DNA from: Corynebacterium camporealensis
GTDB taxonomy: Bacteria; Actinomycetota; Actinomycetes; Mycobacteriales; Mycobacteriaceae
Assembly: GCF_000980815.1 (NCBI RefSeq)
Contig: NZ_CP011311.1
Coordinates: 2,008,773 to 2,072,772, forward strand
Direction of reading: 5' to 3'
DNA length: 64,000 nt
Every line of letters begins with the position of its first letter. Within the stretch, counting starts at the first letter, position 1. Below, one piece after another: positions 35,823 to 45,930 of this stretch. The translations under genes were made by a program, and so were the position numbers. The notes beneath the pieces were generated by a model. It was not told where the DNA came from. It saw only the letters and a list, made by a program, of their open reading frames with translations, and searched no databases.

Positions 35823-38105
35823 TTATTCGACGACGGAGTTGGCACCTACTGCGTGACCAAACAGGTCCGGCAGCGTGGTAGACCAGGCAGCAACCAGGTC
35901 AGTCAAGGCGATGTCTTCCTCGCCCAGTGTGAGGTTGCCGGAGTCGTTGGTCTCGCCAATCACGGCAGCCGGGATACCCAGCTCTGCTGCCCGAGCCAGC
36001 ACGCCATCGATGCGGTCGGAAGTAGTGCCGACCAGCACGCGGGAAGCGGACTCGGAGAAAGCAGCCACGAAGGCATCCTCGTGGACGTTCTCCAGGTTGA
36101 GGTTCAAGCCCTTGCCGGTGCGCTTGACCATCTCGAAGGCAGCCACTGCGATGCCGCCTTCGGAGACGTCGTGCGCAGCAGTCAGCAGGTCATTGTCGGC
36201 GAAGAAGTCGGCCAGACGCTTCTCGTTGGCCAGGTCAACCTGCGGCGGCAAACCGGAAAGCATGTTGCCCTCCGAGCCGGCGAGCTGCTGCCAAATCGAG
36301 CCGCCGAATTCATCGCGGGTCTCGCCCAGAGCGATAACGACTTCTGGCTCGGTGCGCTTGCCCAGCTCGTGGCCATTAGCGCGGTGCACGTCATCCATTA
36401 CGCCCAGCACACCGACGACCGGGGTCGGCAGAATCGGCTCTTCGCCGGTCTGGTTGTAGAAGGAGACGTTGCCGCCGGAAACTGGGATGCCGAGTTCGAC
36501 GGCGCCATCGGCAAGCCCATGCACCGACTCGCGGAACTGCCACATGACGTCCGGATTCTCCGGGGAGCCATAGTTGAGGCAGTTGGTGATAGCGACCGGA
36601 CGAGCGCCCGTCACCGCGACGTTGCGGTAGGCCTCAGCCAATGCGAGGCGTGCGCCCATGTTCGGATCCAGCTTGGTGTAGCGGCCAGAAGCATCGGCGG
36701 ACACGGCCACGCCGCGGCCGGTTTCTTCGTCGATACGCAGCACGCCGGAGTCCGCGTGGTGGGACTGGACGGTGTTGCCGCGCACGTAGCGGTCGTACTG
36801 GTTGGTGATGAAATCGCGGGAGCACAGGGCAGGAGATGCGACGAGCTGCTTGAGGGCATCGCTAAGCGATGCTCGCTCCACACCATTGAATTCCTGCAGC
36901 TCATCTTGCCACTCCGGGCGGGCGTACGGGCGGTCGTAGACCGGGGCCTCATCAGCGATGGTGGCAGCCGGCGCATCCACGACGACCTCGCCCTGGTGGC
37001 GGATGATGAGGTGCTCGCCGGTGGTGACCTCGCCAATCTCGGCGCAGGTAACATCCCAGTGGGCACAGATTTCGCGGAACTTCTCGACGTTCTCCGGCGC
37101 CACGACAGCACACATGCGCTCCTGGGACTCAGAAGCCAGGATCTCGGCGGCGGTCATGTTCGCAGCACGCAGCGGGACGTTGTCGAGGTTAATTTCCATA
37201 CCGCCATCGCCAGCTGCAGCCAGCTCGGAAGTAGCACAGGCCAGACCCGCGCCACCGAGGTCCTGAATACCGACAACCACACCGGCGTTGTAGAGGTCCA
37301 GGCAGCACTCGATGAGCACCTTCTCCGCGAACGGGTCGCCGACCTGCACGGCCGGGAGCTTGCGCTCAGCGCCGTCTTCGAAGGTGTCAGACGCCAGCAC
37401 GGACACACCACCGATGCCGTCCAGGCCGGTGCGGGAACCGAAAAGCATGACCTTGTTGCCGGTACCGGAGGCAAAGGCCAGCTTGAGGTCATCGACCTTC
37501 AGCGTGCCCACGCACAGCGCGTTGACCAGCGGGTTACCGGCGTAGGACTCATCAAAGACGGTCTCACCACCAATGTTGGGCAGGCCCAGGGAGTTACCGT
37601 AGCCGCCAATGCCTTCGACGACGCCCGGCAGGACGCGCTTAGTGTCTGGGGCATCGGCTGCACCGAAGCGCAGCTGGTCCATCACAGCAATCGGGCGCGC
37701 ACCCATGGCCATGATGTCGCGGACGATGCCGCCCACACCCGTCGCAGCGCCCTGATACGGCTCCACGTAGGAGGGGTGGTTGTGGGACTCCACGCGGAAG
37801 GTGACCGCATTGCCGTCTCCGATGTCGACCACGCCGGCGTTCTCGCCAATACCGGCCAGAATCTTCTCGCCCATTTCTTCGGTCATGGTCTCGCCGAAGT
37901 AGCGCAGGTGCGTCTTGGAGGACTTATACGAGCAGTGCTCGGACCACATCACCGAGTACATCGTCAGCTCTGCATCGGTCGGGCGACGGCCCAGGATGTC
38001 GCGGATGCGCTGGTACTCGTCGTCCTTCAAGCCCAGCTCGCGGAAGGGCTGATCCTGCTCAGGCGAGGTGCTCGCCTGCTCCACGGTGTCATTGTGCACA
38101 GTCAT
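35823..38105 (-). CDS. purL: Phosphoribosylformylglycinamidine synthase, large subunit
   Basis: A 760-aa ATP-dependent subunit (short PurL) that works with PurQ and PurS to make FGAM. It has [17 protein letters not shown], the [24 protein letters not shown] motif type and two PurM-like repeats ([18 protein letters not shown] and [12 protein letters not shown]). ATG 38105 has GAAGAAGG upstream; the open frame beyond it overlaps purQ and is not used. It is the last gene of purS-purQ-purL. Confidence 0.97.
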   Translation of the reverse strand: MTVHNDTVEQASTSPEQDQPFRELGLKDDEYQRIRDILGRRPTDAELTMYSVMWSEHCSYKSSKTHLRYFGETMTEEMGEKILAGIGENAGVVDIGDGNAVTFRVESHNHPSYVEPYQGAATGVGGIVRDIMAMGARPIAVMDQLRFGAADAPDTKRVLPGVVEGIGGYGNSLGLPNIGGETVFDESYAGNPLVNALCVGTLKVDDLKLAFASGTGNKVMLFGSRTGLDGIGGVSVLASDTFEDGAERKLPAVQVGDPFAEKVLIECCLDLYNAGVVVGIQDLGGAGLACATSELAAAGDGGMEINLDNVPLRAANMTAAEILASESQERMCAVVAPENVEKFREICAHWDVTCAEIGEVTTGEHLIIRHQGEVVVDAPAATIADEAPVYDRPYARPEWQDELQEFNGVERASLSDALKQLVASPALCSRDFITNQYDRYVRGNTVQSHHADSGVLRIDEETGRGVAVSADASGRYTKLDPNMGARLALAEAYRNVAVTGARPVAITNCLNYGSPENPDVMWQFRESVHGLADGAVELGIPVSGGNVSFYNQTGEEPILPTPVVGVLGVMDDVHRANGHELGKRTEPEVVIALGETRDEFGGSIWQQLAGSEGNMLSGLPPQVDLANEKRLADFFADNDLLTAAHDVSEGGIAVAAFEMVKRTGKGLNLNLENVHEDAFVAAFSESASRVLVGTTSDRIDGVLARAAELGIPAAVIGETNDSGNLTLGEEDIALTDLVAAWSTTLPDLFGHAVGANSVVE

Positions 38106-38124
38106 GATTAACCTTCTTCCTGCC

Positions 38125-38805
38125 TTAAGCCGCGGGCTGCGCGATGGCTTCGAGGGCGGACTTGAACAGACCCAAACCATCCAGGGAAGGGCCGGTGAGC
38201 ATCTCGATGGCGTGCTCCGGGTGCGGCATCAAACCAACGACATTGCCGCGTTCATTGGTGATACCGGCAATAGAATTCAGCGAGCCGTTGTAGTTGTCCA
38301 GGTAGCGGAAGACGACCTGGCCTTCGCCTTCCAGGCGTGCCAGGGTTTCAGCAGAAGCCTGGAAACGGCCCTCACCGTGCTTGGACGGGATGAGGATGTG
38401 CTGACCTTGCTCGAACTGGTTGGTCCATGCGGTCTCAGCGTTCGCGACCTCCAGCACCGCATCGGTGCAGTGGAAGTGCAGGCCCTTGTTGCGGGTCAGG
38501 GCACCAGGCAGCAGGCCGGTTTCGGTGAGAATCTGGAAACCATTGCAAATGCCGAGAACCGGCATGCCCTTATCGGCTGCCTCAATGACGCTGCGCATCA
38601 CGGGTGCCAGTGCAGAAATCGCACCGGAGCGCAGGTAGTCGCCGTAAGAAAAGCCGCCGGGGACCACAACGGCATCGACGCCGTGCAGGTCCGCATCCGC
38701 GTGCCACAGGTCCACGACCTGCGCACCAGCAGTACGCGCTGCGCGGGCCGCATCAACATCGTCCAGGGTGCCGGGGAAAGTGATTACTCCGATCTTGGCC
38801 GACAC
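38125..38805 (-). CDS. purQ: Phosphoribosylformylglycinamidine synthase, glutaminase subunit
   Basis: A 226-aa class I glutamine amidotransferase. The nucleophile Cys is in [11 protein letters not shown], the His/Glu pair in [10 protein letters not shown], and the oxyanion region in [13 protein letters not shown]. It starts at GTG 38805, directly after the purS TAA (TAAGTG), so the two are coupled. It supplies ammonia to PurL. Confidence 0.97.
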   Translation of the reverse strand: MSAKIGVITFPGTLDDVDAARAARTAGAQVVDLWHADADLHGVDAVVVPGGFSYGDYLRSGAISALAPVMRSVIEAADKGMPVLGICNGFQILTETGLLPGALTRNKGLHFHCTDAVLEVANAETAWTNQFEQGQHILIPSKHGEGRFQASAETLARLEGEGQVVFRYLDNYNGSLNSIAGITNERGNVVGLMPHPEHAIEMLTGPSLDGLGLFKSALEAIAQPAA

Positions 38806-39057
38806 TTAGGCTTCCTTTCCGCTCTCAACGGAGACAACCTCGTAGTCCTCGATGACGGTGTTCGCCAGCAAAGTCGAAGCAACCTTGTCCAGGTCAGCGT
38901 CCGAAACGCTATCGTCGACTTCCAGCTCAAAGCGCTTGCCTTGGCGAACATCGCTCACACCGTTAACGCCGATGCGTCCCAGCGCGCGAACTACGGCCTG
39001 ACCCTGCGGATCCAGGATTTCAGCCTTGGGCATGACATTGACAACAACACGAGTCAT
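38806..39057 (-). CDS. purS: Phosphoribosylformylglycinamidine synthase subunit PurS
   Basis: An 83-aa bridging subunit of the PurLQS complex. It has the typical VVVNVMPKAEILDPQGQAVVRAL start and the VRQGKRFELEVDD centre. ATG 39057 follows AAGG; the longer frame to 39126 is not supported. First gene of the purSQL run. Confidence 0.95.
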   Translation of the reverse strand: MTRVVVNVMPKAEILDPQGQAVVRALGRIGVNGVSDVRQGKRFELEVDDSVSDADLDKVASTLLANTVIEDYEVVSVESGKEA

Positions 39058-39268
39058 GAATTTTTGCCTTACTGTGTGGGGCTTAGTCTGCAGGGCACAG
39101 TTTAGCCCCGGATGGGCCAAACTCATACCTGCTTAAGACAGTAGTTCACCCCCCGCCGATGACCACAGCCTAAACAGCACATGAACTTTCGACGACACCC
39201 CGCGACAGCCCTCGCGCGATGCACTAGAACTTATCGTCGTACCCCTCATCTCTCATCCAAGGACTGTC

Positions 39269-41989
39269 ATGCATTCTCGTCGCATCGGCGCGGTCGTGCT
39301 CGCCGCTACCCTTAGTGCCGCAACTCTCCAGCCCGCTTACGCTGCCCCGGATGGCAGCAACGTCGTCCTCAACGAGGTCTACGGCGGTGGCGGTAACTCC
39401 GGCGCTACGCTCACCCACGACTTCATCGAACTGTTCAACCCCACCGACAACGACATCGATCTCACCGGCTGGTCTGTCGAGTACTTCTCCGGCTCCGGCA
39501 ACTCCGGCGGCACCGCGCAGCTATCCGGCACCATCCCGGCCGGCGGCTACTTCCTCATCCAGGCCGCCCAGGGCAACGGCGGCGATACTGCCCTGCCCAC
39601 CCCTGATGCCACCTCCACCCTGGCCATGTCCGGCACCCGGGGCTCGGTGCAGCTTTACGATGCCTCCTCCAACCCCGTCGACCTCGTCGGCTTCGGCAAC
39701 GCAGAACTCTACGAAACCAACCCGGCACCTGCACCCAGCAACACCACCTCGGTCACCCGCACCGACGGCGTCGACACCGACGACAACTCCGCCGACTTCA
39801 GCACCGGCACCCCGTCCCCGGTGAATTCCCAAGGGGACTCGCAAGGCGAGTCCGGGGATGACGACAACGACAACAACGACGCTCCATCTGAGCCAATCGA
39901 GGGCATTACTGAGATCGTCGATATCCAGGGCACCGGCGATACTTCCCCACTCGAGGGTCGAACCGTGCGCACCACTGGCGTGGTCACCGGCGTGTGGGAG
40001 GAAGGCGGCAAGAACGGCTTCACCATCCAGCAGCCGGGCGTGACTGCCGCTGCGGGTGAGGCCTCCCCGGGCCTGTTCGTCTACCTGGGCAACCGCGACA
40101 ACTACCCGGACATCGACGACACCGTCGAGGTCACCGGCGAGGTCTCCGAGTACTTCGGTTCCACCCAGGTCACTGCCAGCGCGGTGGACCAGGCGGAGCA
40201 GGATGCGGAGGTGGAGCCGGTGGACATCGTTAAGCTGCCGCAAGGTGATGAAGCCCGCGAGTCCTTTGAGCATGTCCTGGTGCTGCCGGGCACGCACACG
40301 GTGACGAACAATTACGCGCTCAATCAGTACGGCGAGGTCGGCCTGGCCGATGGTACCGAGGCGCTGCGCCAGCCTTCCGATGTCCACTCCCCGTCCACCG
40401 ACCCGAACTCGGACCTGCAGAAACTGCAAGCTGAGAACGACGCCCGCCTGGTCACGCTTGACGATGGCCGCACCCGCGACTACCTCAAGACCGACCAAGA
40501 AACCCCACTGCCCTACCTGGCCCAAGATGATGCGCAGACCATCAAGCCGCTGCGTACCACCGACCAGGTCGAATTCCAGCACCCGGTGATTGTGGATTAC
40601 TCCCATGAGCAGTGGCGTTTCCAGCCCACCGAGCCTGTCACCGGCAACACCGCTGGTGAAGACCTCCCGATTGCGTGGGAGAACTCCCGCGCAGCCGAAG
40701 AAGGCGCGATGGACAACGTCGACGGCGACTACTCGATTGCGGCGTTTAACGTGCTGAACTACTTCACCTCCTTGGGTGAGGAATTCGGTGGCAGCGCCTA
40801 CACCGATAAGGACGGCAACCCGGTCACCGTGAACCGCGGCACCACCCGTGGCGCCTACACCGCTGCGGCACTGCGTGACCAGGAAACCAAGATTGTCGCC
40901 GCGATTAATGGTCTGGATGCCGATGTCGTGGGGCTCTCCGAAATCGAAGACGGCTTCGCTGTCACCGGTGACTTTGAAAAGCGCGACCAGGCGCTCGCCC
41001 ACCTGACTGAAGCGCTGAATGCTGCGGGTGGCAACTGGGATTACGTCCGCTCCCCGGGCGAGGACGTCGTTCCAGATTCCCCGGACGTTATCCGCACGGC
41101 GTTTATCTACCAGAAGGACCGCGTCGAACCAGTTGGTGAGTCCCGCATCTTCGAAGACCGGCGCTTCACCGGCACTGCTCGCGAACCACTCGCGCAGGAA
41201 TTTAAGGCGGCCGACAGCGACGATACTTTCGTGGCGGTAGCCAACCACTTCAAGTCCAAGGGTTCTGTCGCCAAGGGCGATGCCGATACCGGCGACGGCC
41301 AGGGCAACAACGCCAACGTCCGCAACGCCCAAGCACAGGCCGTGCTCGACCACCTGGGCAAGCAGGACGACTGGAAGGACAAGCCGACCTTTGTCCTCGG
41401 CGACCTGAATTCGTATACGCATGAAGACGCCATCAATGTCTTCCGCACCAACGGCTACACCGTTCCAGCTGAGACCTTTGAGGCCGATCCGTCCTACCAG
41501 TTCTCCGGCCTACTGGGATCCTTGGACCACGTCCTGGCCAACGACATCGCCAGCAACCTACTTGACGATGCCGAAGTCTGGAACATCAACGCCGACGAAG
41601 CCATCTCCTTCGAGTACTCTCGCCGCAACTACAACACCGTCGACTTCCACGACGACTCGCCATTCCGCTCCTCTGACCACGACCCGGTCAAGGTTGGCTT
41701 CAGCTTCGACCAGAATCCAGAGGATCCCGAGGAACCAGAGGAACCAGGCGACAACGGCAACGAGCCTGGCGATGACGACAAGCCCGGCGCGCCTGGCAAC
41801 GGCTCCAGCGGTTCGAGCGGATCCAACCTGGGTTCCAGCACCGGTGGCGTTCTCGCGGCTATAGCGGGTGTGCTCTTCGCAGTTCCTGCGCTTGGCTTCC
41901 TGGTCGCCGGTCTGCCGCGTGTGATTCCAGCACCAGTGCTGGATGCGCTACCGAAGCCGGTGCGCGACTTTATTAACTGGCTGCGTTAG
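39269..41989 (+). CDS. Secreted, membrane-anchored ExeM/NucH-type endonuclease
   Basis: A 906-aa extracellular nuclease. A signal peptide ends at AYA (about residue 25). A lamin-tail domain follows (about 33-150, NEVYGGGGNSG and DFIELFNPTDNDIDL), then an Asp/Asn-rich linker, an OB-fold region (about 225-320) and an exonuclease-endonuclease-phosphatase domain (about 490-810). That domain carries FNVLNYF, VVGLSEIE, NHFKSKGS, VLGDLNSY and SDHDPV. A Pro/Glu/Gly-rich linker and a C-terminal membrane helix (about 868-890) complete it. In C. glutamicum NucH belongs to the phosphate-starvation regulon; no convincing Pho box is seen here. AAGGA precedes the ATG. Confidence 0.92.
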   Translation: MHSRRIGAVVLAATLSAATLQPAYAAPDGSNVVLNEVYGGGGNSGATLTHDFIELFNPTDNDIDLTGWSVEYFSGSGNSGGTAQLSGTIPAGGYFLIQAAQGNGGDTALPTPDATSTLAMSGTRGSVQLYDASSNPVDLVGFGNAELYETNPAPAPSNTTSVTRTDGVDTDDNSADFSTGTPSPVNSQGDSQGESGDDDNDNNDAPSEPIEGITEIVDIQGTGDTSPLEGRTVRTTGVVTGVWEEGGKNGFTIQQPGVTAAAGEASPGLFVYLGNRDNYPDIDDTVEVTGEVSEYFGSTQVTASAVDQAEQDAEVEPVDIVKLPQGDEARESFEHVLVLPGTHTVTNNYALNQYGEVGLADGTEALRQPSDVHSPSTDPNSDLQKLQAENDARLVTLDDGRTRDYLKTDQETPLPYLAQDDAQTIKPLRTTDQVEFQHPVIVDYSHEQWRFQPTEPVTGNTAGEDLPIAWENSRAAEEGAMDNVDGDYSIAAFNVLNYFTSLGEEFGGSAYTDKDGNPVTVNRGTTRGAYTAAALRDQETKIVAAINGLDADVVGLSEIEDGFAVTGDFEKRDQALAHLTEALNAAGGNWDYVRSPGEDVVPDSPDVIRTAFIYQKDRVEPVGESRIFEDRRFTGTAREPLAQEFKAADSDDTFVAVANHFKSKGSVAKGDADTGDGQGNNANVRNAQAQAVLDHLGKQDDWKDKPTFVLGDLNSYTHEDAINVFRTNGYTVPAETFEADPSYQFSGLLGSLDHVLANDIASNLLDDAEVWNINADEAISFEYSRRNYNTVDFHDDSPFRSSDHDPVKVGFSFDQNPEDPEEPEEPGDNGNEPGDDDKPGAPGNGSSGSSGSNLGSSTGGVLAAIAGVLFAVPALGFLVAGLPRVIPAPVLDALPKPVRDFINWLR

Positions 41990-42665
41990 CCAGCAACACG
42001 CTGTAGTCGGCGGGGCGGGCGCCGGCTGCAGCGGCCTTTTCGGCCGCTTTAAGAAAGTCGTTTTCGACCTTGCGGTCATCGAGATTTCGTCCGGAGACGG
42101 ACAAACGCACAGTGTTTCCGCGTTGGGCGGAACGCTCTGCTGCACGAATGATGTTGCGGCGCCACCACTTCGCTGCACCGAAGCCCTCACCATAAGACAG
42201 GTTGCGGGCCTGGTGCAGTTCTCCACTGGCAAGGTCGTGTACGCCACGGGTGGAAGCGGCGAGCTGGAAACCAAACTCTGGCAGCACCTCGAGCGTGCCC
42301 GGTGACATGCGCCAACGCGGCGGAGCGAAAATCGGGAATTCAAAGCCCAGCTTCGCCATCTGGCGGGTCGCACCCGCTAAGCGCAGCTTCGCCTCGTGGG
42401 CATCGAGGTTCGCGAACTCTGCACGGCGGCCTTGGACTGCTTGGTCAAAGCCATTGAGGATGAGCACTCGGCCTGCCTCCTGCTGTTCTTTGAGCCAGCT
42501 GCGCGTCGAGGAATCCTTGGCCAGATGCCAGTTGCCATCGATATGCGGAGCCACCAGCAGGGAGGCCGGGATCCCCTGCTTATCCAACTGGGTCAGCAGG
42601 TGGTTAGCCTGCTTCCGAGTGTCATCGAAAATACTGGAAATAGAAACCAGAAGTTGGCCTTGCAT
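41973..42665 (-). CDS. DUF2334 / polysaccharide-deacetylase-like protein
   Basis: A 230-aa protein resembling the DUF2334 branch of the deacetylase (NodB) superfamily. It has an SISSIFDDTRKQANHLLTQLD start, a VAPHIDGNWHLAKDS motif and FPIFAPPRWRMS. Substrate and activity are unknown. GATAAT (42673-42678) is exactly 7 nt upstream of the ATG. Its end overlaps the convergent nuclease gene by 17 bp. Confidence 0.82.
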   Translation of the reverse strand: MQGQLLVSISSIFDDTRKQANHLLTQLDKQGIPASLLVAPHIDGNWHLAKDSSTRSWLKEQQEAGRVLILNGFDQAVQGRRAEFANLDAHEAKLRLAGATRQMAKLGFEFPIFAPPRWRMSPGTLEVLPEFGFQLAASTRGVHDLASGELHQARNLSYGEGFGAAKWWRRNIIRAAERSAQRGNTVRLSVSGRNLDDRKVENDFLKAAEKAAAAGARPADYSVLLANAAS

Positions 42666-42716
42666 GAGGCAAATTATCGCACACCATGTGGGAGTTCGCG
42701 CGCCGAGTACGCGGCG

Positions 42717-44846
42717 CTACTCCACGTGGCCAGTGGCCTTGTTGATGGTCCACGCGGTCTCGAAGGCGTTTTGGCGCCACTTGTCGTAGCGACCAGAAAC
42801 ACCGCCGTGGCCGGCTGCCATTTCGGTCTTGAGCAAGAACTCGCCGCCGGTGGCCTTGTCGCGCAGTTGGGCAATCCACTTGGCCGGCTCCACATAGAGC
42901 ACGCGGGTGTCGTTCAGCGAGGTCACTGCAAGGATGTCGGGGTAATCCTGGGCGGTGACGTTCTCATAAGGCGCGTAGGTCTTCATGTAGTCGTAGACCT
43001 CCGGGTCGTGGAAGGGATCGCCCCACTCTTCCCACTCGACGATGGTCAGTGGAAGTTCTGGCTTCAGAATCGAGGTCAGCGGATCCACGAAAGGCACGAC
43101 AGCCTGGATACCAACGAAGCGGTCCGGAGCCATGTTCGCAATAGCGCCCATGAGCAGTCCACCTGCGGAACCGCCCTCGGCGACCATCTGCTGTGGGGTG
43201 GTCACACCGCGGTTGATGAGGTCATCGGCAACTGCAATAAAGTCAGTGAAGGTGTTCTTCTTCTGCAGCAGCTTGCCTTCGTCGTACCACTTGCGGCCCA
43301 TCTCGCCGCCGCCGCGGACATGGGCGACGACGTAGATCATGCCGCGGTCGAGCATCGATAAGCGTGTGACCGAGAAGTACGGATCCATGCTGGTCTCGTA
43401 GGAACCGTAACCATAAAGCAGAGTCGGGTTGGCCTGCGTGCGGTCCAGGTCGCTGCGATGTACGACAGAAACCGGGATGCGGGTGCCGTCCTCGGCGGTG
43501 CTCCACATGCGGTAGGCAACGTAGTCATCCTTGGTGTAACCACCGGGGACTTCCTGTTCCTTGAGCAAGGTGTAAGTGCCGGTAGCGACTTCGTAGTCGA
43601 AGAGCTGGGAAGGCTGAATGTAGGAGGTGTAGCTTACGCGCAGCTTCGGTGCGTCCCACTCCGGGTTGCCGCCGATGCCGACGGTGTAGAGCTCTTCTTC
43701 GAAGTGCAGCTCGTGCAATTCGCCGAAGTCCTTCCCGACCGGGATGATGGCCGCACGGCCGATGCCCTCGCGGCGGTAAGCAACCACAATCTGGTCGCGG
43801 TAGGTATCCACTGCTTCCACGCGGGTGGTCTCCGAATGCGGAACCAGGGTAGTCAGTTCGGTCAGGGGCTGAAGGTCATCGGCAAGCGTGTAGCCGACCT
43901 CGAAATTCGGGCCCGTCGCATTGTGGGTGACCACCCAGTAGTCCTTATCGCCGACCACGGCATGGTCGACGTCATATTCCACGCCAGACTCGCGCTCCCA
44001 CAGGCGCTGCAGTTCGCCTTCGGGATTGTCCTGTTCGAGCGCCCAGAACTCACTGGTGAGCTTCGAACCAACGCCCACGACCAGGTACTTGTCGCTGCGG
44101 GTGGTGCCGACACCGACGCTGAAGTGCGGGTCGTCTTCTTCGAAAATGACCACGTCATCTTCTTGGGTGGTGCCCACCTTGTGGCGCCACACCTTATCCG
44201 GGCGCCAGGCGTCATCGACGGTGGTGTAGAAAATGTAATCCTCACCAATCCAGGTCGCGCCGTAGAAAATGCCGGTCAAACGATCGCTGAGCAGTTCGCC
44301 GGTCTCCAAATCCTTGATGGAAAGCTCGAAGCGCTCATCACCGGCATAGTCCACGGAATACGCCAGCAAACGACCCGAGGGCGAGACCGAACCGGCACCC
44401 AGGGCGAAGAAGTCGTGGCCCTCGGCGAGCTCGTTGGCATCGAGAAACACCTGCTCCCCTTCCGGCTTTCCCTGCTCCGGAATGACCGGCGGGGTCCAGG
44501 GATCCTCGCCCTCGCTGACCGGGATACGGCAGGAGTAACCGTAATTCTTACCCTCCGCCGTGCGGCCGTAGTACCAGTACTTACCGCGGCGCACCGGGAC
44601 GGACATATCCGTTTCCTTAATGCGTGACTTAATCTCCTGGAAGATGTTCTCGCTCAAGCCTTCCAGGTGCTTGGTCTGGGATTCGGTGTAGTCATTTTCC
44701 GCGCGCAGGTAGTCCAGCGCCTCCGGCGACTCCTTATCACGCATCCACTCGTAGTTGTCTACAAAGCTACGACCATGGAACTCACGCGTAATCGGGTGCT
44801 TCGCCGCTACCGGCGCACCAGCAGAAACATTCTTCGAATCAGTCAT
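42717..44846 (-). CDS. ptrB: Oligopeptidase B (S9A prolyl oligopeptidase family)
   Basis: A 709-aa serine peptidase that cleaves after basic residues in short peptides. A seven-blade beta-propeller (about 60-430) precedes the alpha/beta hydrolase domain. The nucleophile elbow is AEGGSAGGLLMG, the Asp lies in AVTSLNDTRV and the His in AAGHGGVSGRYD. No signal peptide, so cytoplasmic. TAGACT lies 8 nt before the ATG (possible leaderless). Confidence 0.94.
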   Translation of the reverse strand: MTDSKNVSAGAPVAAKHPITREFHGRSFVDNYEWMRDKESPEALDYLRAENDYTESQTKHLEGLSENIFQEIKSRIKETDMSVPVRRGKYWYYGRTAEGKNYGYSCRIPVSEGEDPWTPPVIPEQGKPEGEQVFLDANELAEGHDFFALGAGSVSPSGRLLAYSVDYAGDERFELSIKDLETGELLSDRLTGIFYGATWIGEDYIFYTTVDDAWRPDKVWRHKVGTTQEDDVVIFEEDDPHFSVGVGTTRSDKYLVVGVGSKLTSEFWALEQDNPEGELQRLWERESGVEYDVDHAVVGDKDYWVVTHNATGPNFEVGYTLADDLQPLTELTTLVPHSETTRVEAVDTYRDQIVVAYRREGIGRAAIIPVGKDFGELHELHFEEELYTVGIGGNPEWDAPKLRVSYTSYIQPSQLFDYEVATGTYTLLKEQEVPGGYTKDDYVAYRMWSTAEDGTRIPVSVVHRSDLDRTQANPTLLYGYGSYETSMDPYFSVTRLSMLDRGMIYVVAHVRGGGEMGRKWYDEGKLLQKKNTFTDFIAVADDLINRGVTTPQQMVAEGGSAGGLLMGAIANMAPDRFVGIQAVVPFVDPLTSILKPELPLTIVEWEEWGDPFHDPEVYDYMKTYAPYENVTAQDYPDILAVTSLNDTRVLYVEPAKWIAQLRDKATGGEFLLKTEMAAGHGGVSGRYDKWRQNAFETAWTINKATGHVE

Positions 44847-44901
44847 AGCGCACCAGTCTACGTCCGTTAAGCCTTAAGCCGCACGGACGGGTGAACGACG
44901 A

Positions 44902-44937
44902 AAAAGAGGGCTGCTGCCAGTTGGCAACAACCCTCTA
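44902..44937 (-). terminator. Terminator downstream of the repeat protein gene
   Basis: A stem AGAGGG-TG-TGCC (44905-44919) with its partner 44923-44936, two A/C mismatches, followed on the minus strand by TTTTT. Confidence 0.85.
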
Positions 44938-44952
44938 AGAGGAAGACTTACA

Positions 44953-45822
44953 TTAGTCGTTCTTCTTGGTGCGCTCCTCGATGGTCTCGCGCGCATCCTT
45001 CACAGCGCCTTTGACCTTGTCGAAGAAACCACCCTTGGAAGAATCATCGGACTGGGCGTCCTCGATCTTCTCACCGACGAAGTCCTTAGCGCGGTTGAAC
45101 GCATCACTTACAGCGCCGCCAGCCTCAGCAGCCTTTTCCTTCAGCTGCTCCACGGTGTCGTTGGTGTCGTTGGAGTCGTCCTTGACCTCGGCGTCGTCAC
45201 TGGACAGCTCCGGATCCAGGTTGATGTCATCGGTGGACTCTGGAACCTCGCCTTCAGCTTCGACCTGCAGGTCCGGCTGCTCAGGAGCTTCAGCGATGTG
45301 CTCTTCGGAAGCCTCGCCGACCATGGAGGTCTTCGGCTCGTAATCGCTTGCGGTCTCATCGGCGGTCTGTGCATCCAGATCAGCCTCGAGATCCGGCTGG
45401 GTCGGTGCGGTGCCGACGTGCTCCTCGGAAGCCTCGCCCACAACTGCGTTCTTTGGCTCGTAGTTTCCGCCGGACTCAGCGTCCAGGTCACCCTGCAGAT
45501 CCGGCTGAGTCGGAGCAGCACCAACATGCTCCTCAGAAGCTTCGCCGACCACAGAGGTCTTTGGCTCGTAGTCGCTAGAGGTTTCATCTCCGGCACCGGC
45601 TTCTGCGTTTGCAGAAGCCGCGGTACCAGCTGCAGCTGCGCCTGCGGCAGCGGCAGCCGCGCTACCGGCGGCTGCCGAAGACTCAGAGGAATCCTTCGCA
45701 TCAGCCTTGACGTCGGCGGAAGCTGCGTTGCCTTCGCCGTCGACGGAGGCGAGGAATGGGGTGCTATTGCGGTCGATGTCCTCGACCTCGTGGCCCAGCT
45801 TCGGGTTGTTGTTCTCAGACAT
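44953..45822 (-). CDS. Acidic repeat protein with amphipathic C-terminus
   Basis: A 289-aa protein of no recognised family. Residues about 40-75 are Ala/Ser-rich. Three tandem repeats begin at about 85, 121 and 161, each with the core YEPKxxxVGEASEEHxxxAPxQPDL. The C-terminal 65 residues (EQLKEKAAEAGGAVSDAFN...KDFVGEKIEDA...KVKGAVKDARET) look like amphipathic 11-mer helices of LEA/YtxH or CsbD-like stress proteins. No signal peptide or membrane helix. It has its own terminator and is divergent from a broken gene. Confidence 0.88.
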   Translation of the reverse strand: MSENNNPKLGHEVEDIDRNSTPFLASVDGEGNAASADVKADAKDSSESSAAAGSAAAAAAGAAAAGTAASANAEAGAGDETSSDYEPKTSVVGEASEEHVGAAPTQPDLQGDLDAESGGNYEPKNAVVGEASEEHVGTAPTQPDLEADLDAQTADETASDYEPKTSMVGEASEEHIAEAPEQPDLQVEAEGEVPESTDDINLDPELSSDDAEVKDDSNDTNDTVEQLKEKAAEAGGAVSDAFNRAKDFVGEKIEDAQSDDSSKGGFFDKVKGAVKDARETIEERTKKND

Positions 45823-45930
45823 GCGTTCTCCTTAAAGCAGTTTTTATTTAGACGTTTGCACTAAACGTGACTTGATCCAGTGTCCCTGAAAACTCAGCAG
45901 CGTGCATGGAATGAAGTAGAACTGTTATCT

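Noticed and set aside
35853..38111. 752-aa plus-strand open frame opposite purL
   Set aside because: Mirror frame of purL with no recognisable domain.
39128..39268. Possible Pho box ahead of the secreted nuclease gene
   Set aside because: Only single GTTCAC- or GTTCAT-like units are present; no second unit at the 11-base period, unlike at pstS.
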